A stretch of 64,000 bases of DNA from NCBI RefSeq assembly GCF_019931575.1, contig NZ_CP082923.1, positions 682,001 to 746,000 on the forward strand, read 5' to 3'. Shown here one piece after another: positions 1-8,566 of this stretch (the stretch's first letter is position 1; each line of letters starts with the position of its first letter). The notes under the pieces were generated by a model. That model ran no database searches. It saw only the letters and a program-made list of their open reading frames with translations, and had not been told where the DNA came from. Origin of the DNA: Caulobacter segnis. Its GTDB lineage: Bacteria > Pseudomonadota > Alphaproteobacteria > Caulobacterales > Caulobacteraceae. The translations under genes and the position numbers were made by a program.

Positions 1-1802
1 GCGAGATGGTGCCGGACGAGGCCGACGCCTGGGTGGCGCGCTACGGCGCGGTGCTGCGCACGGGCGAGCCGATCCGCTTCGAGCAGGAGCTGGTCGCCAC
101 CGGCCGGCACCTGTCTCTGTCGTCGTTCCGCATCGAGCCGCCCGAGCTGCGCCAGGTGGCCGTGCTGTTCCAGGACGTCACGGCCCGCAAGCAGGCCGAG
201 GCCGAGTTGCGCCAGCTGAACGAGACCCTCGAGGCGCGCGTCACCCAGGCCCTGGCCGAGCGCCGCCTGCTGGCCGACATCGTCGAGGGCGCCAGCGTCT
301 TCGTCCAGGTCGCCGACATGGACCTGAACTGGCTGGCCATCAACGGCGCCTCGGCCGGCGAGTTCGCGCGGATCTTCGGCGTCCGGCCCCAGGTGGGCGA
401 CAACATGCTGGACCTGCTGAAGGACCAGCCCGAGCACCTGGAGGCCGTCCGCACCGTCTGGACGCGCGCGCTGGGCGGCGAGACCTTCGTCGAGGTCGGC
501 GAATTCGGCGATTCCATGCGCGAGCGGCGCTTCTACGAGATGCGCTTCCATCCGCTGTACGACGCCGAGGGCCAGCAGATCGGCGCCTATCAGTTCGTCT
601 ATGACGTGACCGAGCGCCTGGCCGAGCAGGAGCGCCTGCTGGAGACGGAAGAGGCCCTGCGCCAGGCCCAGAAGATGGAAGCGGTCGGCCAGTTGACCGG
701 CGGCCTGGCCCACGACTTCAACAACCTGCTGGCCGGTATTTCGGGTTCGTTCGAGATGATCGGCGCGCGGCTGGCCCAAGGGCGCTCGGCCGATGTCGAG
801 CGCTATCTGGCGGCCGGCCAGGGCGCGGCGCGGCGGGCGGCGGCCCTGACCCACCGCCTGCTGGCCTTCTCGCGCCGTCAGACCCTGGCGCCCAAGTCGC
901 TGGTCATCAACCGGCTGATGTCCGACTTCGTCGAGCTGGTGCGCCGGACGGTGGGCCCCGGCATCCAGGTCGAGAACATCGCCGCCGCGGGCCTGTGGCC
1001 GACCCTGGTCGACGCCAACCAGCTGGAGAATGCGCTTCTCAACCTGTGCATCAACGCCCGCGACGCCATGCCGGACGGCGGCACGGTGACCATCGAGACC
1101 GGCAATCGCTGGCTGGACGCCCGCACCGCCCGCGACCACGGCCTGGAGCCGGGGCAGTACGTCTCGGTCTGCGTCAGCGACACCGGCACGGGCATCGACA
1201 AGGCGACGCTGGAGCGGGTGTTCGATCCGTTCTTCACCACCAAGCCGATCGGCCAGGGCACGGGCCTGGGCCTGTCCATGGTCTATGGCTTCGCGCGGCA
1301 GTCGAACGGCCACGTGCGGATCTATTCCGAGGTCGGGCAGGGGACCATGGTCTGTCTCTACCTGCCCCGCTACCTGGGCGAGGAGGAGGCCGATGCGCCC
1401 GACCCCGTGCGGGGGCCGGCCCCGACCAAGGCGGACAAGACCGTTCTGGTGGTCGATGACGAGCCCACCGTGCGGATGCTGGTCGTCGACGCCCTGGCCG
1501 AGCTGGGCTACGCCTGCCTGGAGGCCCAGGACGGTTCGACCGGCCTGCGGATCCTGCAGTCGAACGGCGACGTCGACCTCCTGATCACCGATGTCGGCCT
1601 GCCGGGCGGGTTGAACGGACGCCAAGTCGCCGACGCCGCCCGCGCCCTGAGACCCGAGCTGAAGGTGCTGTTCATCACCGGCTACGCCGAGAACGCCGTG
1701 CTGAACCACGGCCACATCGAGCACGGCATGGAGGTTCTGACCAAGCCCTTCGCGGTCGGCGACCTGGCCGGCCGGGTCGACCGGATGCTGCGCGAGGGAT
1801 AG
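1..1802 (+). CDS. Hybrid sensor histidine kinase, PAS-PAS-HisKA-HATPase-REC (5' end outside window)
   Basis: The reading frame is open to the left edge, so the N-terminus is missing; the first in-window ATG is at 6. From that ATG (598 residues): the tail of a PAS domain to about residue 60, a coiled linker (about 60-88), a second PAS-like domain (about 90-205), then the dimerisation H-box with GGLAHDFNNLL and the phospho-accepting His at about 236. The ATPase domain shows an N-box (NLCINARDAMPDGG), DTGTGID and GTGLGLSMV. A C-terminal receiver begins VLVVDDEPTVRML, with an acceptor Asp in LLITDVGLPGG and a Lys in TKPF. No membrane segment is visible in this part, so it may be a soluble sensor. 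An HDFNNLL H-box followed by a fused receiver is a common family layout. The signal is unknown. folP follows after 9 nt. Confidence 0.9.
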   Translation, partial: EMVPDEADAWVARYGAVLRTGEPIRFEQELVATGRHLSLSSFRIEPPELRQVAVLFQDVTARKQAEAELRQLNETLEARVTQALAERRLLADIVEGASVFVQVADMDLNWLAINGASAGEFARIFGVRPQVGDNMLDLLKDQPEHLEAVRTVWTRALGGETFVEVGEFGDSMRERRFYEMRFHPLYDAEGQQIGAYQFVYDVTERLAEQERLLETEEALRQAQKMEAVGQLTGGLAHDFNNLLAGISGSFEMIGARLAQGRSADVERYLAAGQGAARRAAALTHRLLAFSRRQTLAPKSLVINRLMSDFVELVRRTVGPGIQVENIAAAGLWPTLVDANQLENALLNLCINARDAMPDGGTVTIETGNRWLDARTARDHGLEPGQYVSVCVSDTGTGIDKATLERVFDPFFTTKPIGQGTGLGLSMVYGFARQSNGHVRIYSEVGQGTMVCLYLPRYLGEEEADAPDPVRGPAPTKADKTVLVVDDEPTVRMLVVDALAELGYACLEAQDGSTGLRILQSNGDVDLLITDVGLPGGLNGRQVADAARALRPELKVLFITGYAENAVLNHGHIEHGMEVLTKPFAVGDLAGRVDRMLREG

Positions 1803-1811
1803 AAGCCGGGG

Positions 1812-2639
1812 ATGACCCAGGTCCTTCGCCCCCCCAGAGCCCGCCCGCGGGTCATGGGGATCGTCAACGTCACGCCCGACAGCTTCTCGGACGGCGGCCA
1901 GTTCCTGTCGGCGGCCGACGGGATCGAGCACGCCCGCCGGCTGATCGCCCAGGGCGCCGATATCCTGGACATTGGCGGCGAGAGCACCCGCCCGGGCGCG
2001 GCCCAGGTCTCGGAGTTCGACGAGATCCTGCGCGTGGTCCCGCTGATCGAGGCGATCCGCAAGGCTAGCGACATCCCGATCTCGATCGACACCATGAAGC
2101 CCGGCGTGGCCCGCGCGGCGGTCAAGGCCGGGGCGAGCATCTGGAACGACGTGGCGGCCCTGCGTTTCTCGCCCCAGGCGCCCGAGGTCGCGGCCGAGCT
2201 GGGCTGCGAGGTCGTGCTGATGCACATGCTGGGCGAGCCGGGGACCATGCAGGACGCCCCGCGCTATGACGACGTCGTGGCCGAGGTCGAGGCGTTCCTG
2301 CTGGCCAGGGCCTTAACGGCCATGGCCGCCGGGGTGGCCAAGGAGAAGATCTGGCTGGACCCGGGGATCGGCTTCGGCAAGACGGTCGAGCACAACCTGG
2401 CCCTCCTGGCGGCCCTGCCCCGGTTCGTGGCCCTCGGCTATCCAGTTCTGCTGGGCGCCAGCCGCAAGCGGTTCATCGCGGCGATAGATCCCTCGGCCGG
2501 CGAGGCCAGCGACCGGCTGGGCGGTTCATTGGCGGCGCACCTGCATGGCGGGGCGACGGGCGTGGCGGCGGTCCGCGTTCACGATGTTCGCGAGACGATC
2601 CAGGCGCTGGACGTCCAGGCGTCGATTTTAGGCGCCTGA
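1812..2639 (+). CDS. folP: Dihydropteroate synthase
   Basis: 275 residues, the usual bacterial length. It condenses p-aminobenzoate with dihydropterin pyrophosphate in folate synthesis and is the sulfonamide target. Family signatures are all present: GIVNVTPDSFSDGG near the N-terminus, DIGGESTRPGA, the SIDT strand, DPGIGFGKT and GASRKRFI. The TIM-barrel motifs are in order with no break. It starts 9 nt after the kinase stop and could be co-transcribed with it. Other folate genes are not next to it. Confident by motif. Confidence 0.95.
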   Translation: MTQVLRPPRARPRVMGIVNVTPDSFSDGGQFLSAADGIEHARRLIAQGADILDIGGESTRPGAAQVSEFDEILRVVPLIEAIRKASDIPISIDTMKPGVARAAVKAGASIWNDVAALRFSPQAPEVAAELGCEVVLMHMLGEPGTMQDAPRYDDVVAEVEAFLLARALTAMAAGVAKEKIWLDPGIGFGKTVEHNLALLAALPRFVALGYPVLLGASRKRFIAAIDPSAGEASDRLGGSLAAHLHGGATGVAAVRVHDVRETIQALDVQASILGA

Positions 2640-2773
2640 TGCAAACCCTTGTCTTGTCATCATTATGTGCGGTTGCGCGCGTGTCTGGGTTGAATTTGCT
2701 TGCCAGTCTCGCTTGCGAGGCGGAGAATCAATGCGTTTAGATGTCCGGGTCAGTTTTTCGAAAGCGTTTAACG

Positions 2774-3130
2774 ATGCCCCCGCGCCACGCCCTAATCATC
2801 GAAGACGAGATTCTGATCGCCATTGAGATCGAGGCCCTGCTGAAATCGCAAGGCTTCACCAGCGTCGCCATCGCCGACAGCCCGACGGAGGCCCTGGATA
2901 GCGCCCTGAAGCGTAAGCCTGATCTGATCACCGCCGATTATCGCATCGTCGACGGCACGGGCGTCGAGGCGGTGAAGATGATCATGGCGCACCTGGGGCC
3001 CATTCCGGTCGTCTACATCACCGGCCACGCCAACGCCCTGGAAAACCAGGACGGCGGCCCCATCGTCCAGAAGCCGATCCGCCCCTACATTCTGGCGGGC
3101 GCCTGGCAGCACGCCCTGCAGCCGGCCTAG
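2774..3130 (+). CDS. Single-domain response regulator (stand-alone receiver)
   Basis: From ATG 2774 the product is 118 residues and is essentially only a CheY-like receiver. It has the acidic pair in IIEDE (Asp11/Glu12), the phospho-acceptor Asp55 in LITADYRI, Thr83 in VVYITGH and Lys100 in QKPI. The end (IPVVYITGHA...PIVQKPI) resembles the FATGUY-type receivers of alphaproteobacteria, but that assignment is inference. There is no output domain, so it probably acts by protein contact or as a phosphate relay. An upstream ATG at 2741 would add 11 residues; neither start has a good ribosome-binding site. The only good GGAG here (2722-2725) serves ATG 2731 in another frame. No kinase is adjacent in an operon. 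Confidence 0.8.
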   Translation: MPPRHALIIEDEILIAIEIEALLKSQGFTSVAIADSPTEALDSALKRKPDLITADYRIVDGTGVEAVKMIMAHLGPIPVVYITGHANALENQDGGPIVQKPIRPYILAGAWQHALQPA

Positions 3131-3173
3131 CGGGGGCCTCCCCATCGTTCCGATTCCCGCCTAAACACCGGGA

Positions 3174-4007
3174 ATGTCCAACACCTCAAAAGGTCGCGTC
3201 CTCGTCATCGCCGGATCCGATTCCGGCGGCGGCGCGGGGATCCAGGCCGACATTAAGACCATCACCGCCCTGGGCGGCTACGCGGCCACGGCCATCACCG
3301 CCGTCACCGTGCAGAACACCCTGGGCGTCACCGGCGTCCATCCGATTCCGCTGGAGGTGATCGACGCCCAGGCGAGGGCGGTGCTGGACGACATCGGCGC
3401 CGACGCCATCAAGACCGGCATGCTGGGCGACGCGGCCGTGGTCGAGACCGTGGCCGCCGCCATCGATTACGCCAACAGGAATGGGGCGGGCGGCGCGCCC
3501 GCGGTCGTGGATCCCGTGATGATCGCCAAAGGCGGCGCGCCCTTGCTGGCGGAAGCCGCGATCGGCGCGGTCAAGCGCCTGATGATCCCGCGCGCGGCCC
3601 TGCTGACCCCCAACGCCCCGGAGGCCGCCGCCCTGACGGGCCTGGTGGTCGAGACCACCGACGACCTGCGCCGGGCCGGCGAGGCGCTGCTGGCCCTGGG
3701 CGCCAAGGCGGTGCTGATGAAGGGCGGTCATGTGCTCGTCGGAGAAGGGGGCGGCGACCGCGTCGTCGATGTCCTGATGACCGCCCAGGGCGAGACCACC
3801 TTCGAGGGCGAACGGATCGAGACCCGCCACACCCATGGCACGGGCTGCACCCTGGCCAGCGCCTGCGCCACGGGCCTGGCGCAGGGGCTGTCGCTGGAGG
3901 AAGCCGTCGCGCGCGCCTGGAACTACGTCCACGAGGCCATGCTGCGCGCGCCGGGCTTCGGCGGCGGCCACGGCCCCCTCGACCACGGCTGGACCCTGCG
4001 CCGATGA
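3174..4007 (+). CDS. thiD: Hydroxymethylpyrimidine/phosphomethylpyrimidine kinase
   Basis: 277 residues. It phosphorylates HMP and HMP-phosphate to HMP-pyrophosphate in thiamine synthesis and salvage. Seen: the ribokinase-fold N-terminal signature VIAGSDSGGGAGIQADIKT, the TALGGYAATAITAVTVQNT strand-helix, the VDPVMIAKGG substrate segment and the C-terminal anion hole GTGCTLASA. The stop overlaps the start of the next gene by 4 nt (ATGA), which implies translational coupling. No TPP riboswitch is evident in the 43 nt upstream, so regulation is not apparent. Confidence 0.94.
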   Translation: MSNTSKGRVLVIAGSDSGGGAGIQADIKTITALGGYAATAITAVTVQNTLGVTGVHPIPLEVIDAQARAVLDDIGADAIKTGMLGDAAVVETVAAAIDYANRNGAGGAPAVVDPVMIAKGGAPLLAEAAIGAVKRLMIPRAALLTPNAPEAAALTGLVVETTDDLRRAGEALLALGAKAVLMKGGHVLVGEGGGDRVVDVLMTAQGETTFEGERIETRHTHGTGCTLASACATGLAQGLSLEEAVARAWNYVHEAMLRAPGFGGGHGPLDHGWTLRR

Positions 4008-4597
4008 CCCAGACCCTGGAAGCCCGACTGACCGAGATCGTCCGCGCCACGCCGACGACCTGGCGGGTGCTCGAGACCGTCCGCGACCTGGACCTTCCCG
4101 ACTGGATGATCTTCTCGGGCGCCGTCTACCAGCCGGTCTGGAACCACCTGACGGGGCGCGACCTCGCCTATGGCATCAAGGACTACGACGTCGCCTATCA
4201 CGACGACAGCGACACCTCGTACGAGGCCGAGGATGTCGTGATCAAGCGGGTCGCCGCCGCCTTCGAGCCGCCGCTGCGCGACCTCGTGGAGGTCCGCAAC
4301 CAGGCCCGGGTGCACCTGTGGTTCGAGAAGAAGTTCGGCGCCGACGAGCCCTATCCGCCGCTGGAGGACAGCGCCGCGGCCCTGAAGCGCTTCGTCGCCA
4401 CCGCCTTCTGCGTCGGGGTGCGGCTGGAGAGGGACGATACCTTGCGCGTCTGGGCGCCGTTCGGTCTGGAAGACCTCTTCGCTCTGCGCCTGCGGCCCAA
4501 TCCATTGCGGCTCAAGGGCGCGGGCGGCTGGGAGCGGACGACGGGCTCGGCCAAGGCTCGCTGGCCCGAGATCTCGATCGAGCCTGACGCGATCTAG
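4004..4597 (+). CDS. Nucleotidyltransferase-like protein (NTP_transf_6 / DUF925 type)
   Basis: 197 residues, start overlapping thiD by 4 nt. The core IFSGAVYQPVWNHLTG followed by GIKDYDVAYHDDSD resembles the nucleotidyltransferase-fold family Pfam calls NTP_transf_6, with paired acidic residues (KDYDVAY) that would bind metal. The C-terminal half (RNQARVHLWFEKKFG, then a Pro-rich tail ending near WPEISIEPDAI) also fits that family. The substrate is unknown. Coupling to thiD is suggestive, but a role in thiamine metabolism is not supported by anything else in the sequence. Confidence 0.8.
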   Translation: MTQTLEARLTEIVRATPTTWRVLETVRDLDLPDWMIFSGAVYQPVWNHLTGRDLAYGIKDYDVAYHDDSDTSYEAEDVVIKRVAAAFEPPLRDLVEVRNQARVHLWFEKKFGADEPYPPLEDSAAALKRFVATAFCVGVRLERDDTLRVWAPFGLEDLFALRLRPNPLRLKGAGGWERTTGSAKARWPEISIEPDAI

Positions 4598-4684
4598 ATT
4601 GTCACCGGGACAATAAAGGCTTTGCCCGCCGTCCCGGCCGCGCATAACAGCGATGTCCATCGGATTTCGGGGAGATCAGCCCGC

Positions 4685-5533
4685 ATGCGCCAGTGGACCA
4701 TCGACGCCTTCGCCAGCGGCCCGTTCAAGGGCAATCCCGCCTGCGTGGTCGAGCCATTCGACCCTGGAGAAGGCGGGGGCTGGCCCTCGGACGCCTGGAT
4801 GCAGGCGCTCGCCGCCGAGAACAATCAGGCCGAAACGGCCTATCTGCTGAAGACCGGCGATCCGGCGCGCTTTGGCCTGCGCTGGTTCACGCCCGCGCGG
4901 GAAGCGCCGCTGTGCGGTCACGCCACCCTGGCGGCGGCTCATGCGCTGTTCCGCGAGATGGGCGTCGACGCGCCCCTGCTGACCTTCGACACCCTGTCGG
5001 GCCCGCTGACCGTGCGTCGCCTCGGCGGGGATGGAGACGAGCGGCTGGAGATGGACTTTCCGGCCGATCCGCCGCGCCAGACCCCGGTTCCGCAAGGGCT
5101 GTCCGCCGCGCTGGGCGTCGAGCCGGTCGAGGTGTGGGCCGGGGCCTATCTGATCGCGGTGCTGCGGGACGAGGCGACGGTGCGTGGCCTCCAGCCGGAC
5201 CTGGCGGCGCTGAAGGCGATCGCCGGCGAGGCCAAGGACGGGCCGGGCCAGACCGTCGTGGTCGCCGAGGCGGACGCGGGGCGGCCCTATCAGGTGGTCA
5301 GCCGCTTCTTCGCGCCGGCCGCCGGCATTCCGGAGGATCCCACCACGGGATCGGCCCACTGCATCCTGACGCCGCTGTACGGCGACAAGCTGGGGCAGGG
5401 CGTCTTGAAGTTCCACCAGGCCTATCCCGGCCGGGGCGGGGACCTGGAATGCGAAAACCGCGGCGCGCGCGTTCTATTGCGCGGCCGCGGCTTCACGGTG
5501 CTGGAGGGCCGGCTCCGGGTGGAGCCGGCCTAG
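4685..5533 (+). CDS. PhzF-family isomerase/epimerase-like protein
   Basis: From ATG 4685 the product is 282 residues, the normal size; a TTG start at 4622 would add a Pro/Ala-rich extension atypical of the family. GGGGAG at 4669-4674 precedes it at acceptable spacing. Seen: an N-terminal [18 protein letters not shown] strand, the [11 protein letters not shown] segment bearing the general acid/base Glu, a [12 protein letters not shown] helix and, in the second half, [10 protein letters not shown]. Family members isomerise or epimerise small acids; most chromosomal copies have no assigned substrate. No phenazine genes are nearby, so a phenazine role is unlikely. The gene converges on the small exported protein at 5544. 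Confidence 0.88.
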   Translation: MRQWTIDAFASGPFKGNPACVVEPFDPGEGGGWPSDAWMQALAAENNQAETAYLLKTGDPARFGLRWFTPAREAPLCGHATLAAAHALFREMGVDAPLLTFDTLSGPLTVRRLGGDGDERLEMDFPADPPRQTPVPQGLSAALGVEPVEVWAGAYLIAVLRDEATVRGLQPDLAALKAIAGEAKDGPGQTVVVAEADAGRPYQVVSRFFAPAAGIPEDPTTGSAHCILTPLYGDKLGQGVLKFHQAYPGRGGDLECENRGARVLLRGRGFTVLEGRLRVEPA

Positions 5534-5543
5534 CTAGGCGCGG

Positions 5544-5912
5544 TTACCAGCGACGGTCGTCGCGGTGATCGCGGTAGTCACGGTCGTGGCCATAGCCATA
5601 GCCGTAGTCACGGTCGTGGCGCTCGTAGCGGATCTGGGCGCTGATGCGGTCGAAGCGACGGTCGAGGTCGGCGCGTTCCCAGCCGTTCAGGCCGCCGCGA
5701 CGATAGCGGTCTTCCAGGCGGGCGGTTTCGCGCAGCTCGGCGCGCAGGCGATAGGCTTCACCGCGGGTCAACGTGCCGTTGCGCTGACCGATGTCGATGC
5801 GGCGCTCCAGCTGGTCCTGGCGCTGGTTGATCGACTGGGCCGAGGCCACGGCGGGAACGGTGGCGGCCGCCAGGGCCGAGACCGCAACGATCGGGATCAG
5901 GATCTTCTTCAT
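5544..5912 (-). CDS. Small exported Arg/Asp/Tyr-rich protein
   Basis: 122 residues from ATG 5912 (MKKILIPIVAVSALAAATVPAVASAQ...), a classic Sec signal peptide with a likely cut after ASA (about residue 25). GAGGAA lies about 6 nt upstream and sets the start; a longer open frame to 5993 lacks this signal. The mature part is a charged helical segment (QDQLERRIDIGQRNGTL, then LRAELRETARLEDRYRR) and a low-complexity tail of repeated DRDYGYGYGHDRDYRDH pattern. The helical part resembles small periplasmic proteins of unknown function that are common in Caulobacterales and Sphingomonads. Function is not known. Confidence 0.8.
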   Translation of the reverse strand: MKKILIPIVAVSALAAATVPAVASAQSINQRQDQLERRIDIGQRNGTLTRGEAYRLRAELRETARLEDRYRRGGLNGWERADLDRRFDRISAQIRYERHDRDYGYGYGHDRDYRDHRDDRRW

Positions 5913-6057
5913 CGGTTCGGTTCCTCTTCGAAGTGCTTCGTCGCGTCCCGGTGGGGGGAGGGGAGGGAAGCGACGTTGAGCTAAGAGAAACACGCTCAGC
6001 CTGAAGCGGTTCTGAGCCGCTCGTTATGTTCGGTTCATCTTCGAGCGGAGGAAGGGG

Positions 6058-7995
6058 CTAGGCCGCCTGGGCCAGCCGCGCGGCGGTCATGGCCGCTTCG
6101 ATGGCGGCGTAGAGCTTGGTGACCTCGATCGGCTTGGCCACGTGGCCGTCCATGCCGGCGGCCAGATAACCCTCGACCTGATGGGCCAGGGCGTTGGCGG
6201 TCACGGCCACGATCGGGGTGCGCGGGCGATCCTCGGCGGCCTCCAGGGCGCGGATCGCCTGGGCGGCCTCGACGCCGTCCATGCCGGGCATGTGAATGTC
6301 CATCAGCACGATGTCGAACTGAGAGGCCTTCCAGGCCTCGATGCAGGCCTCGCCGTCGGCGACCAGCACCACCTCGGCGTTCAGCGGGGCGAGGACGGCC
6401 TTGACCACCTTCTGGTTGGTGGGATTGTCGTCGGCCGCCAGCACGCGCAGGCGAACGGTTCCGGCCGGCGCTTCGGCCTCGGCCTCGACTTGCGTCGCGG
6501 CCTCGGTCCCGGCGGCCAGCGGCGCGGGGGCGTGGCCGTCGTCGATATAGTGGACGTCGGTGATCGCCTCCTCGCGGGGCAGGGCGACCAGAACGGTGAA
6601 GGTCGAGCCGCGGCCCTCGCGGCTCTGCACCTTGATCGAGCCGTCCATCAGGTTGGCCAGCTCGCGGCAGATGGCCAGGCCCAGGCCCGAGCCACCGAAG
6701 CGGCGGGTGGTCGAGCTGTCGGCCTGCACGAACTTGTCGAACAGGCGCGGCAGGATGTCGGGCGACATGCCGATGCCGGTGTCGGCCACGTCGATGCGCA
6801 GGCCATCGCCGTCCTCGGCCGAGGCGAAGCGGACGGCGACGGCGCCTTCCAGGGTGAATTTCAGGGCGTTGGCGATCAGGTTGCCCAGGATCTGGCGCAG
6901 GCGGTCGACGTCGCCGCGCCACAGCCCCTGGGCCTCCGGCGCGATGGCGACCTCGAAGGCCAGGCCCTTGTCGCGGGCCTGGGGCGCGTAGGTCTCGCGG
7001 ATGGTCTGGGCCAGCTGGGCGATGTCGAACGGACGGTCCTGGATCTCCAGGCGGCCGGCCTCGATCTTAGACAGGTCCAGCACGTCGTTGAGCACGCCCA
7101 GCAGCACGGCGCCGGACTCGCGGATCACCGACAGGCGCTCGCGCTGGGTTGGGGCCAGGTCGTCCATGGCCATGACCTCGGCCATGGCCAGCACGCCGTT
7201 CAGGGGCGTGCGGATCTCGTGGCTCATATTGGCCAGGAAGTGCGACTTCAGCACGTTGGCGGCGTTGGCGTCGTCGCGCGCCTTGACCAGTTCGGCCATG
7301 GCGCCGCGCAGGTCGTGGTCATTGGCCTCGAGGCGCGCGACCAGGTGGTTGAAGCTGTCGGTCAGGCTCTGGAAGACGTCGTCGTCGGCGGTCTGCTCGA
7401 CCGCCTTGAACCGGCCGCCGACGGCGGTCTCGTGCATGGCTTCCGACAGGCGCTCCATCGGGCGGGCCAGGCGACGGGCCAGGCTGTTGGCCAGCAGAAT
7501 GGCCAGGCCCGCCGCGCCGAAGAACAGGGCGCCTGTCAGGGCCAGGTCGCGGGCCAAGGTCTGGCCCAGGCCCGGATGCTGGGCCACCAGCACCAGGGCG
7601 CCGACCGTCTGCGAGGACAGCTTGATCGGACGCGTCAGGGTGTCGGCGTCGGTGGGATTGGCCTCACCCAACTGGGCGACGGTCCGCCCCTTGGTGTCGA
7701 TGATGCGCACGGAGGCGACGCTGGGCGCCTTGGCCACTGCCTCCAGCGCCCGATAGACGCCGACCATGTTGTGGTCGGCCAGCGGGGCGGCGGCGCCGGC
7801 GGCGGCCATCTGGGCCAGGATCTCGTGATTGGCCCGCGCTTCCTGCCGCGCGACGCTCCATTGCTGCAGCATGAAGCACAGGCATGCGGCCACGAGCGCG
7901 AGCACGGTCGTGGCCAAGGCCACGCCCGCGATTCGCGCCTGGAGGGGCGCGTGCGTCGGCGCGCTGCTCGCGCTGTCGTTGTGCTGTTCGCCCAT
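6058..7995 (-). CDS. Membrane hybrid histidine kinase, HAMP-HisKA-HATPase-REC
   Basis: 645 residues from ATG 7995 (MGEQHNDSAS...); a TTG at 8013 could add six residues. Layout: TM1 at about 24-44, a periplasmic sensor of about 100 residues with a single-Cache-like RIIDTKGR segment, TM2 at about 153-174, HAMP (RRLARPMERLSEAM), a coiled linker, HisKA with FLANMSHEIRTPLNG (His about 259), HATPase (GNLIANALKF, DTGIGM, GGSGLGLAI) and a C-terminal receiver (VLAADDNPTN..., acceptor Asp in VLMDIHMPGMDG, Lys in VAKPI). No Hpt domain is present, so phosphotransfer must use a separate partner. It is divergent from the small helical protein at 8168, with about 170 bp between them. Confidence 0.93.
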   Translation of the reverse strand: MGEQHNDSASSAPTHAPLQARIAGVALATTVLALVAACLCFMLQQWSVARQEARANHEILAQMAAAGAAAPLADHNMVGVYRALEAVAKAPSVASVRIIDTKGRTVAQLGEANPTDADTLTRPIKLSSQTVGALVLVAQHPGLGQTLARDLALTGALFFGAAGLAILLANSLARRLARPMERLSEAMHETAVGGRFKAVEQTADDDVFQSLTDSFNHLVARLEANDHDLRGAMAELVKARDDANAANVLKSHFLANMSHEIRTPLNGVLAMAEVMAMDDLAPTQRERLSVIRESGAVLLGVLNDVLDLSKIEAGRLEIQDRPFDIAQLAQTIRETYAPQARDKGLAFEVAIAPEAQGLWRGDVDRLRQILGNLIANALKFTLEGAVAVRFASAEDGDGLRIDVADTGIGMSPDILPRLFDKFVQADSSTTRRFGGSGLGLAICRELANLMDGSIKVQSREGRGSTFTVLVALPREEAITDVHYIDDGHAPAPLAAGTEAATQVEAEAEAPAGTVRLRVLAADDNPTNQKVVKAVLAPLNAEVVLVADGEACIEAWKASQFDIVLMDIHMPGMDGVEAAQAIRALEAAEDRPRTPIVAVTANALAHQVEGYLAAGMDGHVAKPIEVTKLYAAIEAAMTAARLAQAA

Positions 7996-8117
7996 TAGCG
8001 TCCAGGAACTCAATCGTCACGACAGTGTGCCTGAAGGTTCCTAACGCTTCGCTTCCAAGGCCAGTGAGAGTCACGCGGCAAAACAACGCTAGGGCGCATT
8101 TTTGCGTTGCTTTCGCT

Positions 8118-8133
8118 TTAACATTCTATTTAC
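8118..8133 (+). promoter_or_regulatory. Candidate CtrA-like box (one mismatch)
   Basis: TTAA-N7-TTTAC occurs here, one base from the established CtrA consensus TTAA-N7-TTAAC. It is in the divergent region between the hybrid kinase and the small helical protein, 35 bp before the GTG at 8168. AT-rich sequence around it (8100-8156) looks like promoter DNA. Weak on its own. Confidence 0.3.
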
Positions 8134-8167
8134 CCTTTCCATTAGTGTTTCGTTAATGGAGGCGGGC

Positions 8168-8497
8168 GTGGAAAAGGTTTTTGTTGCGCAACGTGTGGCT
8201 AACAAGCTGTACGCGACCGAGGCGGCGGTCGATGCGGCGATGGTGGAAGTTGCTGAAATGATGGCTGAGTTGGTCCAGGCCCGTAAGGATCTGGGTCTGT
8301 CGGCCACGGTCGGACACGGCGTCACCGCTAAATTCGCCGAGGCCCTCCAGGCTCTGACCACCGCGCGTACGGCGGTCGTCGACGCTCATGCCGAGCTGGA
8401 CGAGACCCGCCTGCGGGTCGGTATCCGCACGCGCCTGATCGGTGACATGAAGCCGCCGGCCGAGGGGCGCTTGACCGGCCTGCGCGAGGCCGTCTGA
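8168..8497 (+). CDS. Small all-helical protein of unknown function
   Basis: 109 residues if translation begins at GTG 8168, which has an ideal GGAGG at 8158-8162; an in-frame ATG at 8156 overlaps that same Shine-Dalgarno and is less likely. The sequence is a run of amphipathic helices (VANKLYATEAAVDAAMVEVA, then EMMAELVQARKDLGLS, then FAEALQALTTARTAVVDAHA), with no Cys, signal peptide or membrane segment. The regular heptad-like Ala/Leu spacing suggests a helical bundle or coiled coil. I do not recognise the family. A possible CtrA-like box lies upstream. Confidence 0.75.
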   Translation: MEKVFVAQRVANKLYATEAAVDAAMVEVAEMMAELVQARKDLGLSATVGHGVTAKFAEALQALTTARTAVVDAHAELDETRLRVGIRTRLIGDMKPPAEGRLTGLREAV

Positions 8498-8531
8498 GGT
8501 TTCGACAAAATACATTGCAATAGTTTAATAC

Positions 8532-8565
8532 CTTTGGGCCTCTAATCTGGGTTAGAGGCCCAAAG
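8532..8565 (+). promoter_or_regulatory. Perfect 14-bp stem-loop covering the ribosome-binding site of the next gene
   Basis: Arms 8532-8545 and 8552-8565 are exact reverse complements with a 6-nt loop (TCTGGG). The right arm contains GAGG (8555-8558), the only Shine-Dalgarno candidate for ATG 8567, and ends one base before it. As an intrinsic terminator for the upstream gene it would be poor, because no T-run follows. A translation-controlling hairpin is the better reading but is inference. Confidence 0.6.
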
Positions 8566-8566
8566 C

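Noticed and set aside
6142..7998. 618-codon plus-strand frame opposite the hybrid kinase
   Set aside because: Antisense shadow; the minus strand has the full set of kinase and receiver motifs.
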